A stretch of DNA of 64,000 bases from Paramecium pentaurelia (lineage: Eukaryota; Ciliophora; Oligohymenophorea; Peniculida; Parameciidae), in assembly GCA_905183005.1 (NCBI GenBank), contig CAJJDO010000040.1, forward strand, positions 62,001-126,000, given 5' to 3'. The notes under the pieces are model-generated. The model was not told the DNA's origin, made no database searches, and was given only the letters and a program-made list of their open reading frames with translations. Shown piece after piece: positions 35,279-47,862 of the stretch (its first letter is position 1; each line of letters begins with the position of its first letter). A program made the translations under genes and the position numbers.

Positions 35279-37940
35279 TCATTTTTTTCTTCTATCAGAT
35301 CCAAATAATTTCTATAGATTTGTTTATTTATTAAACTAATAATTTGTAGTTGTTTTAGGATATAACATCTAAGAGATTTATTCAGTCTTAATTCGATTAT
35401 TTTAGAATTTTGAACTTTAATTTTCAGGCAAAGTAGGTGTTCTCTCAGAACTTAATTACATTTTATTAGAATCAATCATCAATTTAAAAGTCTAATTCTA
35501 TTATTTATAAAAGTATACTTATAAATCAGGATGAGAATGTTATTATTGCATTGTTTTAGAATAAACATGACTTATTTTTGAAGATTAAATTAGAGAAGAT
35601 GATTTATTATTATTTTGATCATTTCTTTTTATTAAATCTTGAATATCTGATTTACCTTAATATTTTTATACTCTTCTGTAATCATTTGTGAAAATCTATT
35701 TAATATTAATAATATTCAATACTCCAACTCTTTCTGGTGAACTTTATTCTTCAGCTACACCTTCAAAGTGAAGTTCAGTAATATCAATTATATTAGATCT
35801 TTTAGATTTGTGTTCTGGTTTTTCTGGTAAATCTTCTCTTGAATAATAAAAATTTTGAAGAATATAATTACTATAATTCTCATTATACTAAATTAATTTA
35901 TTAATGTTACATATTCTTTTTATAAATTTATATTGTATTATTTTCTAAATTCTGCATCTCCTTTATTAAATTCTTCTTCATCAAAATTATATTACAAAGG
36001 CTCTGGTTTATATGGAGGTTTGATCTTTTTGTTAACTATGGCCTCAAAATCAGCATCAGCAAACCAAGGATGAGTTAAAATTTCAATGACTCCTTAAGTC
36101 TACCCTATTCTTTATGATGGATCCTTCTCTAGCAATTGATAAATTAAGTCTTTTAACTAATCTGAAATTTAAACATATGGAGGAAACAAAACTTATTCTG
36201 TCAAAATTGAATTGTAAATTTCTTAAGTATTATGTGAATAAAATGGAGGTAATCCTGTAACTAATTCATATAGCAATGCTCCTAAACAATAACAATCAAC
36301 TAAATAGTTGTGGCCACTCTTTAGTAACATCTCTGGAGCCATATATTCAGGGGATCCACAAAATGAATAAGCAAAATCTTCTGGAGACATATTAGGTTTG
36401 CTTAGTCCAAAATCACTGAGTAAGAGATGTCCTTACAAATCCAATAATATATTCTCAGGTTTTATATCTCTATAAACTATATTTTAGGAATGAAGATATG
36501 CCATTCCGATACAAATTTCAACAAAGTAATATTTAGCATCTTATTCACTTAATCTTTTAAGTTTTCTTAAATGAAAAAATAATTCCCCTCCTGAACAATA
36601 ATCAAGTACAAAGGCAATATAATATTTTGTTTCAAATGCAAAATGTAATGGAGTGATAAATTAATTATCCATATTAACCATTATATCTCTTTCATTTTAA
36701 ACAATTACTTCCTTTTGATTTTCCATAATGAAACTCTTATCAATCAATTTAAGTGCATAAAATTTTCCATTGTCTCTCTTTCTCACTAAATATACTCGTG
36801 AAAATCCACCTACACCTATACATTTCACAAGTGTAAAATCTTTCAAAGTAACTCTTTTTCCTGAAGGAGGCTAAGCAATTAATGGCTATAATTGTAGAGT
36901 TATTCCTTAAAACACATGTAATGATAAATTTGGTAGACTTAGATAATAATCATATGGGACATTCTTTTAAACACAATAAAATTGGCATATTTTATTGATT
37001 TCTAATTCGAGTATTATAGAAAATACCTTATTAAATTTGATTTTCTTCAGTTGATCCTGTGCCTCCACCTTATTTAGTAAATGATTATTCTATGCAACCT
37101 ATTTGTTGGATCAAATAATTATATAGGTTATCAGTTGTTTTATTTTGATAATCAAATAAATAATTGTATCTAAATATTAAATATAAATTACTTTTAATTC
37201 TTATAAAATAATATAATTTTTAATTGTTTCTTGGGGTCATAATGATTTGATTCTTCAGCTCTATTAATTTTTTTGATTGAATCATTCTTTTATTGAGTAG
37301 ATTGATTGATTGAACGTAGTTCAGTTGAGTCAACTCGCTTAACAAATTTTTTTGAATCTCCCTTATTTTTAGACAGGATATATTCAATTGATTATTTTAA
37401 TGTTTGAGATTCTTATAACAATGAGTTTTTGTTAGCCCTAATATTGAAATACTGCTGATATTCCATATGATGATTATTTTTATATTGTTTTGCACTTTTT
37501 ATTTGAATGTCTTAAAAGTATTGATCTACTGTAGATTTTGGATTCTTATAAATGTTTTAAGGTGTTTGATTTACTTTGTTTTATTTGGTAATTAACTTCT
37601 ACTACTTTGATTCCATCTATATAGTAGCTAAAGAGAGATTCTTTCCCTTGAGAATTTATCGCTTAATATTATTTCCTTCATCTGTATGTATCCTTTAATC
37701 TAAAGACAAAGGAATTTAATGAAATTGCCCATTGAGGGTTTTGAATCGTTCACTTTTCTGACTATTCAAATTGTCAATGGATCGATTTTATTGAAGTTAA
37801 GTTTTAATACTATTAGTTACTTAGGTTAGAGTATTTCGTTCTTTTTTGAAGTATTCCAACAAGTCCTGTTTAGTGTTTTTACCACTTGTTCTTTCAGTGT
37901 TGGCTATTTTGATGTTACTTTTTTTGGGTTTTAATTCCAT
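35279..37940 (-). CDS. AGC-family Ser/Thr protein kinase with long N-terminal extension
   Basis: The kinase domain has a glycine loop VKCIGVGGFSRVYLVRKR, YALKLIDKSF, catalytic VYRDIKPENILLDLQGHLLL, SDFGLSKP, and activation segment AYSFCGSPEYMAPE, all intact, then GLPPFYSHNTQEIYNSIL and HPWFADADF. AGC kinases include PKA, PKG, S6K and SGK types. The extension of about 370 residues before it is basic and disordered (MELKPKKSNIKIANTE...) and joins the kinase part only through a 22-nt intron near 37175-37196 plus a 25-nt intron near 37030. The C-terminal tail after the domain lacks a clear hydrophobic FxxF motif and is Ser/Lys-rich. It is 101 bp from the divergent gene at 38042. Confidence 0.88.
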
Positions 37941-38041
37941 ATAATAAGGAGTGTCTTATATACTCCCTCTGTCACTTTATTATAGTGGGGGTGATGTATA
38001 ATTCTTCATTAACGATATTTATATATTTAATTATAACAACT

Positions 38042-39265
38042 ATGATGGATGAACAAGGTGTCTCAGTTAGAGATCTATTAGTCAATGATATCAAGTCAAT
38101 CAAGAAGACACTTAAAAGTTGGACTAAAGTGTTTACTTAAATAATGGAATTACAATTATAGAATTCTAAACAACAAAATCAGAATGTATCATACTACTTA
38201 ATAATACTTAGACTATTCTCATATAGCAGATATTGTCATACTTCTCTAAACCAAACAAGAAACCACAATAAATGCCAATCTCTCCTATTCGAAAGATGGT
38301 ACATAAAACTGAGCCAGATGATTTCTTTCTCAGAAAATTCGAAGATACAGATATATACAACAATGAAAACCTTTAAAATGAACTAAATAATCCTAAAAAG
38401 GTTAACATATTCATATTTTAGATATCCATAGTTAATTATTAAGGAACCCCATTTGATAGTGCTTATTAAAGTATAAACAGAGAAATGCAATAATATTATG
38501 AACCTGAAAATTAAGTGACAGAGCCATCTGCAGAAGTCTTTTAGAACTTTAAAAAAATGGGGCAGTAAGGTGTTAAAGCTTCTCTTAATATGGAAGGATT
38601 TTCATTGCCTTAAAGTACAAAAAATAACACTGAACGAAAACAATTTATACAACCTTGTACTCATTCATCTAAACAATTACAATTATAAGAATCTAAAGAA
38701 AATATGAAAAACTCTAAATAAATTGAAAACAAAAAAATTAAAATTAAAGATTAAAGATTATCAACTGTTGTTGAGGAACCTTCAGCATTTTTGAATAGTT
38801 AATAAACTACTAAATGTATAATATTAATCTATTATTTTAGAGGTTCTTCTTAATATCGGAGGATCCCAAAATATTGTCCAATCTTGTTAAAATAAAAATT
38901 CTTTTGCAGGATTTGAGTTTCAAATACCGTTGTAGTAATCTATTTCTAAAACACCAAACAATAATACCAAACCATAAAATTATTTTGCAGATAATACAAG
39001 ATCAGGCTCTAAGTCATTGTATTAGAATAACATTCCTTAGAATATATAATATATTAACAATTCCAATAATAAATAAAATCAAATTAAATATGAGTACCTT
39101 AGTTCAGTATTTAAATTTTATAATATTTAGAGAGCTAAAAGTTTTAGTGATCAAAATAGCAAAAGAAATTAAAGTAAAAAATACTTAGATTTAGAATTGA
39201 TTGATAAGTAATATGAAAATAGTTAGGAGATCCTGAAAAAAACAAATACTATGCGCAAAACATGA
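38042..39265 (+). CDS. Uncharacterised Asn/Gln/Ser-rich protein, 383 residues
   Basis: Introns of 26, 21 and 25 nt leave exactly 384 codons. The N-terminus is helical (VRDLLVNDIKSIKKTLKSWT, KVFTQIMELQLQN); the rest is polar and low in order, with short motifs PISPIRKMVHKTEPDDFFL and FAGFEFQIPLQQSISKTP, and a Lys-rich helical end (KYLDLELIDKQYENSQE). No domain is recognised. Its last 378 nt lie inside the first copy of the 1,080-bp repeat, and the same text is repeated, without its upstream part, at 39969-40346. Confidence 0.68.
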
Positions 39266-39967
39266 AAATTTATTTAAACTTTTTATCAAATACTAAATTT
39301 ATTCTTCTGTTTAATTTTCATTAACTTTATATTTTAGATAAATTTAATATTACTGTTCTAATATTATTATGATAAAAAGATAAAAATTATTTTTAATTAT
39401 AGCTGAATCATTAATAATCATTAATTTTAACTATTAGAGTATCAAATAAATAAGAATACTTATGTAAAATCAAAAGACTAAATAATTTATTTATTGTAAT
39501 TATGATATACATTTCTTATTTTCCTGCATTATATTTTACTATTGTTTATTTTTTGATTAAAAAATGAGATATTATTAATCTGATAATTGTCCTAGAATAA
39601 GTGTAAAAATATCGATCCCTTTATATAATCTTTTTATTTCTAATAAAATTAAAAGTATTCAAACTCATATGATTGATTAAAAGTACATATTAATATTCTA
39701 TATGTTCATAATTAATTATTTAAATCATTCATACTAGTATTCACTTATGTAAGTATTGAGTACATTGATTTTAACGAATAAAATATATTAATAATGACTA
39801 ACATTATTGAGGAATCAATGATTATTAATCATCTTACATCTCCATAAAAATAAAATAATCCAAATTAATCACCTTTACATTTGACTCCAATACTCCCCAA
39901 TTCTTATAATCATTAAAGTAGACAAAGCAGCAAAGCTAATTTACTTGATCTTCAAAATAATAAAACA
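38888..39967. repeat. Direct repeat, copy 1 (1,080 bp, ends at the N)
   Basis: The sequence is repeated, apparently without any difference, at 39969-41048, offset 1,081. Copy 1 holds the 3' end of the 383-residue gene, an AT-rich spacer (39266-39793) and the first 174 nt of the gene whose full copy starts at 40875; that frame is cut by the N at 39968. Confidence 0.93.
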
Positions 39968-39968
39968 N
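39968..39968. other. Single ambiguous base (N), scaffold join
   Basis: It is the only N in the window and sits exactly between the two copies of the 1,080-bp repeat. This is what an unmerged overlap of two contig ends looks like. Confidence 0.9.
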
Positions 39969-41048
39969 TAAAATAAAAATTCTTTTGCAGGATTTGAGTT
40001 TCAAATACCGTTGTAGTAATCTATTTCTAAAACACCAAACAATAATACCAAACCATAAAATTATTTTGCAGATAATACAAGATCAGGCTCTAAGTCATTG
40101 TATTAGAATAACATTCCTTAGAATATATAATATATTAACAATTCCAATAATAAATAAAATCAAATTAAATATGAGTACCTTAGTTCAGTATTTAAATTTT
40201 ATAATATTTAGAGAGCTAAAAGTTTTAGTGATCAAAATAGCAAAAGAAATTAAAGTAAAAAATACTTAGATTTAGAATTGATTGATAAGTAATATGAAAA
40301 TAGTTAGGAGATCCTGAAAAAAACAAATACTATGCGCAAAACATGAAAATTTATTTAAACTTTTTATCAAATACTAAATTTATTCTTCTGTTTAATTTTC
40401 ATTAACTTTATATTTTAGATAAATTTAATATTACTGTTCTAATATTATTATGATAAAAAGATAAAAATTATTTTTAATTATAGCTGAATCATTAATAATC
40501 ATTAATTTTAACTATTAGAGTATCAAATAAATAAGAATACTTATGTAAAATCAAAAGACTAAATAATTTATTTATTGTAATTATGATATACATTTCTTAT
40601 TTTCCTGCATTATATTTTACTATTGTTTATTTTTTGATTAAAAAATGAGATATTATTAATCTGATAATTGTCCTAGAATAAGTGTAAAAATATCGATCCC
40701 TTTATATAATCTTTTTATTTCTAATAAAATTAAAAGTATTCAAACTCATATGATTGATTAAAAGTACATATTAATATTCTATATGTTCATAATTAATTAT
40801 TTAAATCATTCATACTAGTATTCACTTATGTAAGTATTGAGTACATTGATTTTAACGAATAAAATATATTAATAATGACTAACATTATTGAGGAATCAAT
40901 GATTATTAATCATCTTACATCTCCATAAAAATAAAATAATCCAAATTAATCACCTTTACATTTGACTCCAATACTCCCCAATTCTTATAATCATTAAAGT
41001 AGACAAAGCAGCAAAGCTAATTTACTTGATCTTCAAAATAATAAAACA
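39969..41048. repeat. Direct repeat, copy 2 (1,080 bp, starts at the N)
   Basis: It matches 38888-39967. It begins with a 5'-truncated copy of the last exon of the 383-residue gene (to TGA at 40346), then spacer, then the true start of the next gene at 40875. Sequence beyond 41048 continues that gene. Confidence 0.93.
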
Positions 41049-42530
41049 GTTGATCAATAAGATTCAGAGAATGTAGATAATCCTATGAGTAGTTTAATCG
41101 ATTTAACACAAGATGATGCCAAAGAGAATGAGCCAGAACTTGATGTAAAATAAGTTTTAACTGAAATAAATGATCCATAAACTATTTCTTTTTAGGAGTT
41201 AGATGAAATTTAGACAGGAAATCAAGTATAATTATAACCAAAATTAATTGTCATGAATACTGCTAACACAATTCATCATTAAATAGAAAAACACAAGTAA
41301 GTTATTTTATAAATTGGCAATAAAAACTAAAATCAACATCAATAATAAACTATATAGATAATTGAATAATAATAAATTCAATAAGATGTTAATAAACCAA
41401 AACCAATTGATAAGAAAATGATTGAAAATTTGAAAGAGATTTTTTTATTTTATTCAAAATAAGCAATAACTACAAATAAATATAATACCTTTGATAAATT
41501 ATAATAATTATCAAGTATTATGATTTTGTAAAAGTTCATGTTTTTTTGCAAAGATTTTGAACTCATAGATTTAGAAATTACCAATGATTTGATTCTTTAA
41601 CTTGGTGGTAAATTAGATATAATAATAAATAAGAATAAAAATTAGTTTAAATTCAATCATAAGTAAAACTTTATATTAACTAAATTTAATTTAGTTGAAA
41701 TATATAAAAAAAATGCAAATTCTCAAATGGAATTAACATTAGATAATTTTTAAATGATTATCATTAAACTTTCTTAATTAATCTTTCCAGAATAGAATGA
41801 TTTATTTTATGAATATTTGGGTTTAAACAATCCAAAATAATACAGAAAGAAAATGTTAATTATAGGTAAACCATTTAATTCTAAAGAACAAACAGAAATT
41901 TTAACATAGGAAAAACTTTATGAAAGAAAGATATATTTACCTCCAAAACCAAAAATCAGATTTGAAAGTGTTAAAAAAGAGAGACAAACTATTGAAATTT
42001 AATTTCCAAAAGTTAATTTGACTGCAAGATGTAAAATGAAATAAAAATAAAATGAAACTTTTGATAAGAATGAAAATTGTATTAATTGGGATGATTTAGA
42101 TTATTTATAATAACATTTTGATCCAAAATAATTTATTTTAGAATAAGACTTAAGTGATAAAGAAGATGATTATTATTTAAAAGAATATGCAAAACATGGA
42201 TAAATGTAAAAAAAGAAAATATAAGATTAAATGATCAATTTAAAAGAATTATAAATTAAAATTCCTCAAATTTCTATTGAAAGCAATATCTTAAGTTCTA
42301 ATAATAATAAAATAAATAATAATATGTTTACTACTGGAAATACAAGGACTTCAAATAACAAATCATTTGATCTGTATGATAACTAATAAAAAAAGAAATC
42401 AGTAGGCTAATCTCCTTAAAATATAGAACTAACCTGTTTAGAGAAATAAAATTAAATTTACAGAGCATTTTTGAATTAATAATCTTATAGAGAAAGAATG
42501 GTTAATAAAAAAAAATTAATTTTGATTTGA
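40875..42530 (+). CDS. Uncharacterised protein, 551 residues, with a helical domain
   Basis: One intronless frame runs from ATG to TGA. The first 150 residues are disordered and Gln/Asn-rich (MTNIIEESMIINHLTSPQK). Residues about 170-320 are folded-looking and helical: MIENLKEIFLFYSKQAI, FDKLQQLSSIMILQKFMFFC, KDFELIDLEITNDLILQLGG, MELTLDNFQMIIIKLSQL and YLGLNNPKQYRKKMLIIG. That arrangement, with a repeated F-x-x-F/C-x-D helix, resembles an EF-hand-like helical fold without calcium ligands, seen in several uncharacterised protist proteins. The rest is basic and polar. Its 5' end is duplicated at 39794-39967 by the assembly join. Confidence 0.75.
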
Positions 42531-43124
42531 CAACATAATTAATAAATATAACATTTTGTTTAACTAATATATTTAAAAAAATGTACCATATGTGTAAATT
42601 ATGAGTAAATCTAGTAATGTTGATCGTTTTATTTCATTAATTCAATTAGATATTATTAATTTTAATAATCAATTAAGAATAAAATATTTCCTTAAATAGG
42701 TAAGAGATTAAACTCCAAAAATAGTAAAATTTTCATATATAATGCTAACAAATAATTCCTTCCTTCTCTCTGAATAGAAGTTTTTTTAATTACAGTCTTT
42801 CTGAATTCATATAAAGAATTCATACAAATTTCGTTATCATTAATATATAATATGATATTAGAATCCATCCAATTAATCAATTAATAGTAAAATAATATAA
42901 GTAAAATTTGAAAATAAATATAAATGTTCTTTTAGTTAAAAAGTAATTTATTATTTTAAGATAAGTGTTGTAATTCTTCTTTATTTAATTAATGAAACAA
43001 GAATATTCCTATTTCCAACATTATTATTTAAAAATAGTATAAAGTTTTAAAAGAATGGATATGTATTCAAAGTGAGTATGATTAAAATACAATAATTATA
43101 TTTATTTAATTGATATTTGTTATT
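42531..43124. other. Intergenic region
   Basis: AT-rich sequence between two genes on the plus strand. A short minus-strand frame near 42700-42880 is not supported by composition or context. Confidence 0.4.
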
Positions 43125-43921
43125 ATGGATAAAATAGCCTTGCAAGGGGAAATTAATTCACTGAAATTGGAAAATATGAATTTGAAATTTCAATTAAAAA
43201 CTCTTTTGGAAGAAAGGTAAGGTGCTTTAGGAAATAATGAATAGTAAATTAATTATGATGAAAGAATATTATAACTTTAAACAACAATTAATGAATTAAA
43301 GAATAAATGCGATGATCTTATTTATAAGAATGAAGTGCTTAATGATGATTTGGAATATGAAAGGTATCAAAGTAATAATATTTATAAAGGAATAAATCTT
43401 AAAATCTTACATTATTTAATAAGAGGGACTTTAGTTCTCCTAATTTTTAAGAGTAGATTAACAATTTAAAGAAGAAATTAGAAGTAGATTTTAAGAATAA
43501 CAATCAATACTCAGATGAATTAGTCAAAATAATTGGTAATTAATATGAAACAATTGTTTAATTGGATTTAGATAAATAAAAACTATTGACTAAATTAAAA
43601 CTCTAAACAAATTCAGGTTTAATAATACAAGATGAGGATGATTAATTGAATGTTAATGATTTAAAATAGAATCTAGAATAATCAAAAAGATAAATAATAA
43701 ATTTAGAGTAGTAACTTCATGAAAAATAATAATCATTTGATGAATTGAATTAGAAATATGAAATACTATTTAATTAATTTTAATAATAACAATAAGTACT
43801 TTAGAAAAATTAAGCAAAACCATCAATATTAGATACACTACAAAAATCTATTATTTAAACTTAACCTAGCTATGATATTCATCAAAGTCATTTTAGTAAA
43901 TCAATAATCTAATCAAAATGA
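43125..43921 (+). CDS. Coiled-coil protein, 256 residues
   Basis: After a 26-nt intron near 43362 is removed, 257 codons remain. The sequence is almost all heptads: MDKIALQGEINSLKLENMN, LKFQLKTLLEERQGALGN, LKKKLEVDFKNNNQYSDELV and QLHEKQQSFDELNQKYEILF. A Phe/Ser/Pro break (LFNKRDFSSPNF) separates two coils. No catalytic domain is present. A cytoskeletal or scaffold part is likely but unproven. A second helical gene follows 46 bp downstream in the same direction. Confidence 0.7.
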
Positions 43922-43967
43922 GTATAATTGTTATTAAATAATTTATAAGAATTTATAAAATTATATA

Positions 43968-45196
43968 ATGTATTCTAAATCAGATTAGAAGATTACACAT
44001 ACAAATGTTCATTAAAGAGGAATGTTATCTTATGAAAAAAGACAAATGAGTTTCAGGGATGAATTTGATAATATTTTTGAATATCTCAAAAAGAAAATAT
44101 TATTATTAACATAGTATTAATCATAATAGACAATTGATGGATTAATGGATTATGTATTTGATATCACAAGTCCATTGCTTAAACACATTGAATTTCCAAT
44201 GTAAATTCCTTATCAAACAACATTTTGTGGGAAAAGAATTTTATAAACAATTGAATTTTGGACTCTCTATTAAATCATATTTTATCTTTTAAACTAATAA
44301 AAGAATTAATATTTTAATCGTTTAGAAGAATTATTTTAAATTAGATTACATAAATGTTTAACAAAAGAATAAATTATAAAAACACATTAAAAAATATAGT
44401 AAATTGAATAAGTACAATAATTTAGTTTAAATTTTTAAAAACTAAATGAAATAAATAATGAAACTTTACAAACACTTAATAATAACAATGAATAATAATA
44501 GAATTTGAAGAATTTTTAATTTCCTTGTAAAAAAATTAAAATTATCATCAAAAAAAATAATAATCAAAGTATTATACTAATTTTATGAAGCTATCAAGAG
44601 GGAAGAGTTTTCAAATCAAACTTAAGTTGACAATATTTTTGAAAACATTATTATTGATAGAACATACAATGATACTACATTTAATGAGAATTAGACAATT
44701 CAAAATTAGAATTAGAATTAATTATAAGTATTAATAATTTTAATTATATAGTTTATAAAAGATGATTAATTAAAAGCTAATTTTAAGAAAGAATTGTAAG
44801 AATTAGTAATAGAGAGCATTAATGATACTATAAATAATAATAATGAATGCATAGAAACTGAAATATCAAGAACTTAAAATCCAAGAAATGAGATAAACTA
44901 AGTAAATAATGAAATTTAAAAAGTTCAACTCACTAGAAACTTTATATTTATCTTCTAATGTTGAATTTGTAGTTTTGATCCATAATGTCAACAGAAACAA
45001 TTCAAATTCTCTAATTTAAGTGTTGGAAGGTGAATATGAAGGATAGTTTGCATTGTATTAATTTAAAGAAGCATAAGATGAAAATGTTTAAAAGGAAGAT
45101 TTTAATTATTATCAAAATTATCTTGAATATAGAAAAGTACGTCAGAATTAACCTATTGTTGTGATACATAAAATGCAAGTTAAAAATGATTCATGA
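43968..45196 (+). CDS. Uncharacterised helical protein, 386 residues
   Basis: Introns of 22, 24 and 22 nt leave 387 codons. The N-terminal half is helical: MLSYEKRQMSFRDEFDNIFE, YLKKKILLLTQYQSQQTIDG and LLKHIEFPMQIPYQTTFCGK, and the middle is Gln/Asn-rich. The last 95 residues look like a small folded domain: LETLYLSSNVEFVVLIHNVN, LIQVLEGEYEGQFALYQF and NYLEYRKVRQNQPIVVIHKM. No family is recognised. Without the third intron the C-terminal domain would be a separate gene starting at an in-frame ATG (MKFKKFNSLETLYL); the in-frame splice is the simpler reading. Confidence 0.62.
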
Positions 45197-45516
45197 ATAA
45201 GATTATTTATGTAAATAATTTATTACCATTCATAATCAAATAGAAATTCTATTGAAATAATATAAAAATCAAAGAATTTAATCTAATTAATTATATAATA
45301 TATATTCGAATTATTTGAATAACTTCTAATATTTTCATAAATCTAAATTAAATATAGATTGGTCTTAAATTCTAAGTGTAATTGATTAATTTCTAATAAA
45401 TTTTGATAATATGTTTTAACAATATTTGATGGTTACTTATAATTAAAAGTATTAAAATTTTAAATATCAATAATAAATGATAATCTATAATAATTATTGA
45501 ACAAATCATAACAGTA
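45197..45516. other. Convergent intergenic region
   Basis: AT-rich sequence between the 3' ends of two genes; nothing recognised. Confidence 0.4.
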
Positions 45517-46583
45517 TCAAATTTTTAAAATTGCTTTTTCCTTAGATTCTAATGCTTTCTCAAATTCCTCTAATGAAAACTAATTTTATAAACTAAATTT
45601 ACAATTTAAGTTGGCAATGTCTTAAAATATCCTTAAATATTATTTAAGACTTCATTCATCATCAATTTTAATTGAATGATATTTTTACTTTATAATGTAT
45701 CTACAAATGAAAATCTATTAATTATTAATTACAATTACCCAAATATTTTTTTATTTTAATACATCAAATTTGCACTATAGATTCCATCAAGTGATTTTTT
45801 AGAATAATTAGCATAGAGATATGCTCTTGATCCATTAGGCATTAGATTCAATATTCTACTTAATAGATCTCCTCCCATCGAATCAAATAAAACAGTTGTA
45901 CTTAATAAATAATTATAAGATTTATACTTATATGAAGATGACATTAATTTTAGTTTTTCATCAAAATCATCTTGATTTATATTTAAAATGAGTTTAGCTC
46001 CTTCATCTTTTAATACTTTTTCCTCTCCTTAAGATTTAACAATATTTATGACATTTATTCCTTTATATTAACAATATCTCATTAACATTCTTCCAAGATT
46101 AGTACAAGCACCAGTTGAAATAATTCCAGAAGCATTTCCAAGTAATTAATACATCATTAAAACAGACAATGGATTAATAAAACTACAGCAACCTTCTTAA
46201 AATGAAATGTTTTTAGGCAATTCTGCACAATAATTAACATCTGCAATAGCATATTAACCATAAGCTCCAAATTAATGTTCTGTATAAAATGCTACTCTAT
46301 TTCCTTTTAATTGCCAACCAAGTAAACCACCACTAAATATTTAAAAATTCTTAAATTACCCTGATGCTATAACTGTACCTGATCCTTCAAATCCAGGAAC
46401 AGTATTTACTAATGTTTTTTATCCAATTTTATATCCATTTAAGAATTCTTTATCAAATGGATTAATAGGAGAATATTCAACCTTAATCAATACTTATCCA
46501 TTTAATGGTTAAGGTATAGGTATATTTTTTAAATTTATTGAGACATTGTCTTCAATATATAAAGATTTCATCATTCCACTCAT
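45517..46583 (-). CDS. MDR-family (zinc-less) oxidoreductase, quinone/enoyl reductase type
   Basis: Two introns of 24 and 23 nt leave 340 codons. The GroES-like N-domain has VLIKVEYSPINPFDKEFLNG and VPGFEGSGTVIASG; the Rossmann part has GIISTGACTNLGRMLMRYCQ, GINVINIVKSQGEEKVLKDE and GAKLILNINQDDF. The C-terminal FSLEEFEKALESKEKAILK is typical of MDR enzymes. There are no structural-zinc cysteines, as in quinone reductases and mitochondrial enoyl-ACP reductases. It should reduce a C=C or quinone with NAD(P)H; the exact substrate is unknown. Its start is 44 bp from the stop of the PG-repeat gene upstream on the same strand. Confidence 0.85.
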
Positions 46584-46627
46584 TATTGTGTTATGAAAAA
46601 TTTAATAATAATTTAACAAAGTTTAAT

Positions 46628-47706
46628 TCAATAATATATTGAACGAGAAATGCCTCTTGTAGTAACATCTAAATAATTCTTTTATTTTGGATTGTTTTTA
46701 TCTTTCTCTTTTCCAGCCCATTATACAATCATAGGATATTATCCAGGACCTGGTACAGGAACTTATTTGGATTTACTTTTTTTAGGATCCTTAAATCTAT
46801 CTTCTCTTCCAAAATTCTAATTATATATTTGATAATATTTACATGTTTATCAGACTTGTCTTTCTTTTTTGATAGTTATTGTAATTTATTAAAGGACATA
46901 AATTCAACAGGCTCTGGATTATAAGTACCAATATCTGGCAAACATGATTTGCCTCTCTTTCTTTCTTATTCTTTGTGTTTTACAATTTAATCAGCTGGTT
47001 TAGTTTCATTAATTTTTAGTTTTTTCTCAATTCTCTATAAAAATGTCACAGTAATAATTACATGAGGATTATAATTTCCAGGACCTGGATTTATTACAGC
47101 TAAATGTTAAATTTCATTTAAGTAAGTTGGTCTTTCAACTGGTCTATTTAATAACAATAGAACAAATACGCTATTTTTTTCTTTTTTCCTTCTTCAACTT
47201 ATTTTAAAACATCCTCAAGAGTAGGTATCACATTATATTTACCAGCTCCAGGAATTCCTCTTACTTTTGCTTCTTTGAATATTTAGTCTATAAATGTGCA
47301 TCTATTTAAAAATACATTTTCAAAATATACCTTTTCTATGGAGCACTCTTTACTCTTCCTTCTTATTTTAATGGAACCCATGGCTTAACAATATCATATT
47401 TATTTGGTGCAGGTAACTTCTCATATAATTTTTTCAAATCTTCTAAATAATGACCTCTTTTTGTGACATGATTTCTATTTTTTTAACCTAAATCTTCAAC
47501 AATATACATTACCCTTTTTTTGGGTTAAAAATTTTCTTTCTTCCATTTATTTAATTGGATCAACGTACTTTTTTGGAGCTTCATATCCTTCAATACCAAA
47601 AGCTGAAGTTTGTCTAGTTGCTATTTTAAACATATCCTCCATAGGAAAGTCTAGTTTATTTACTTAAGATACCAAAATTAGGTGCTGCTGATTATGCTCT
47701 TTACAT
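46628..47706 (-). CDS. Sperm-tail PG-rich (SHIPPO/ODF3-like) repeat protein
   Basis: Repeated Pro-Gly turns occur through the protein: APKKYVDPIK, KLPAPNKYDIVKPWVP, RVRGIPGAGKYNVIPTLE, INPGPGNYNPHVIITV, LPDIGTYNPEPVEFM and VPVPGPGQYPMIVQWAGKE. The spacing and PGPGxY core are those of sperm-tail PG-rich repeats, which line ciliary microtubules as inner proteins. The first exon (MQRAQSAAPNFD) is joined by a 22-nt intron; a 25- and a 26-nt intron also fit, and one more small intron is needed. Its product is about 330 residues. An axonemal role is inferred from the family. Confidence 0.82.
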
Positions 47707-47862
47707 ATTAAGTTATTATATATATATATAAATTAAATAATATGTGATTGATAAATAAGTATAAATTTCTTTTTTATCAAATTAGAATAAATTTAGATTA
47801 TTATCTAAACAACTTAGTTAATCCATCTGAAATATCTTATATTTATCTTGATTAATTATAAA

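Noticed and set aside
38874..40269. Two near-identical plus-strand frames of about 100 residues
   Set aside because: They are the same shifted frame read in both copies of the assembly repeat, not duplicated genes.
38888..41048. Tandem duplication or transposon long terminal repeats
   Set aside because: Apparent absence of differences, the N at the exact junction, gene fragments at the edges and no target-site or terminal signals favour an assembly overlap.
42692..42880. Minus-strand frame of 62 residues
   Set aside because: It has no homology or context and is of a length common by chance in this DNA.
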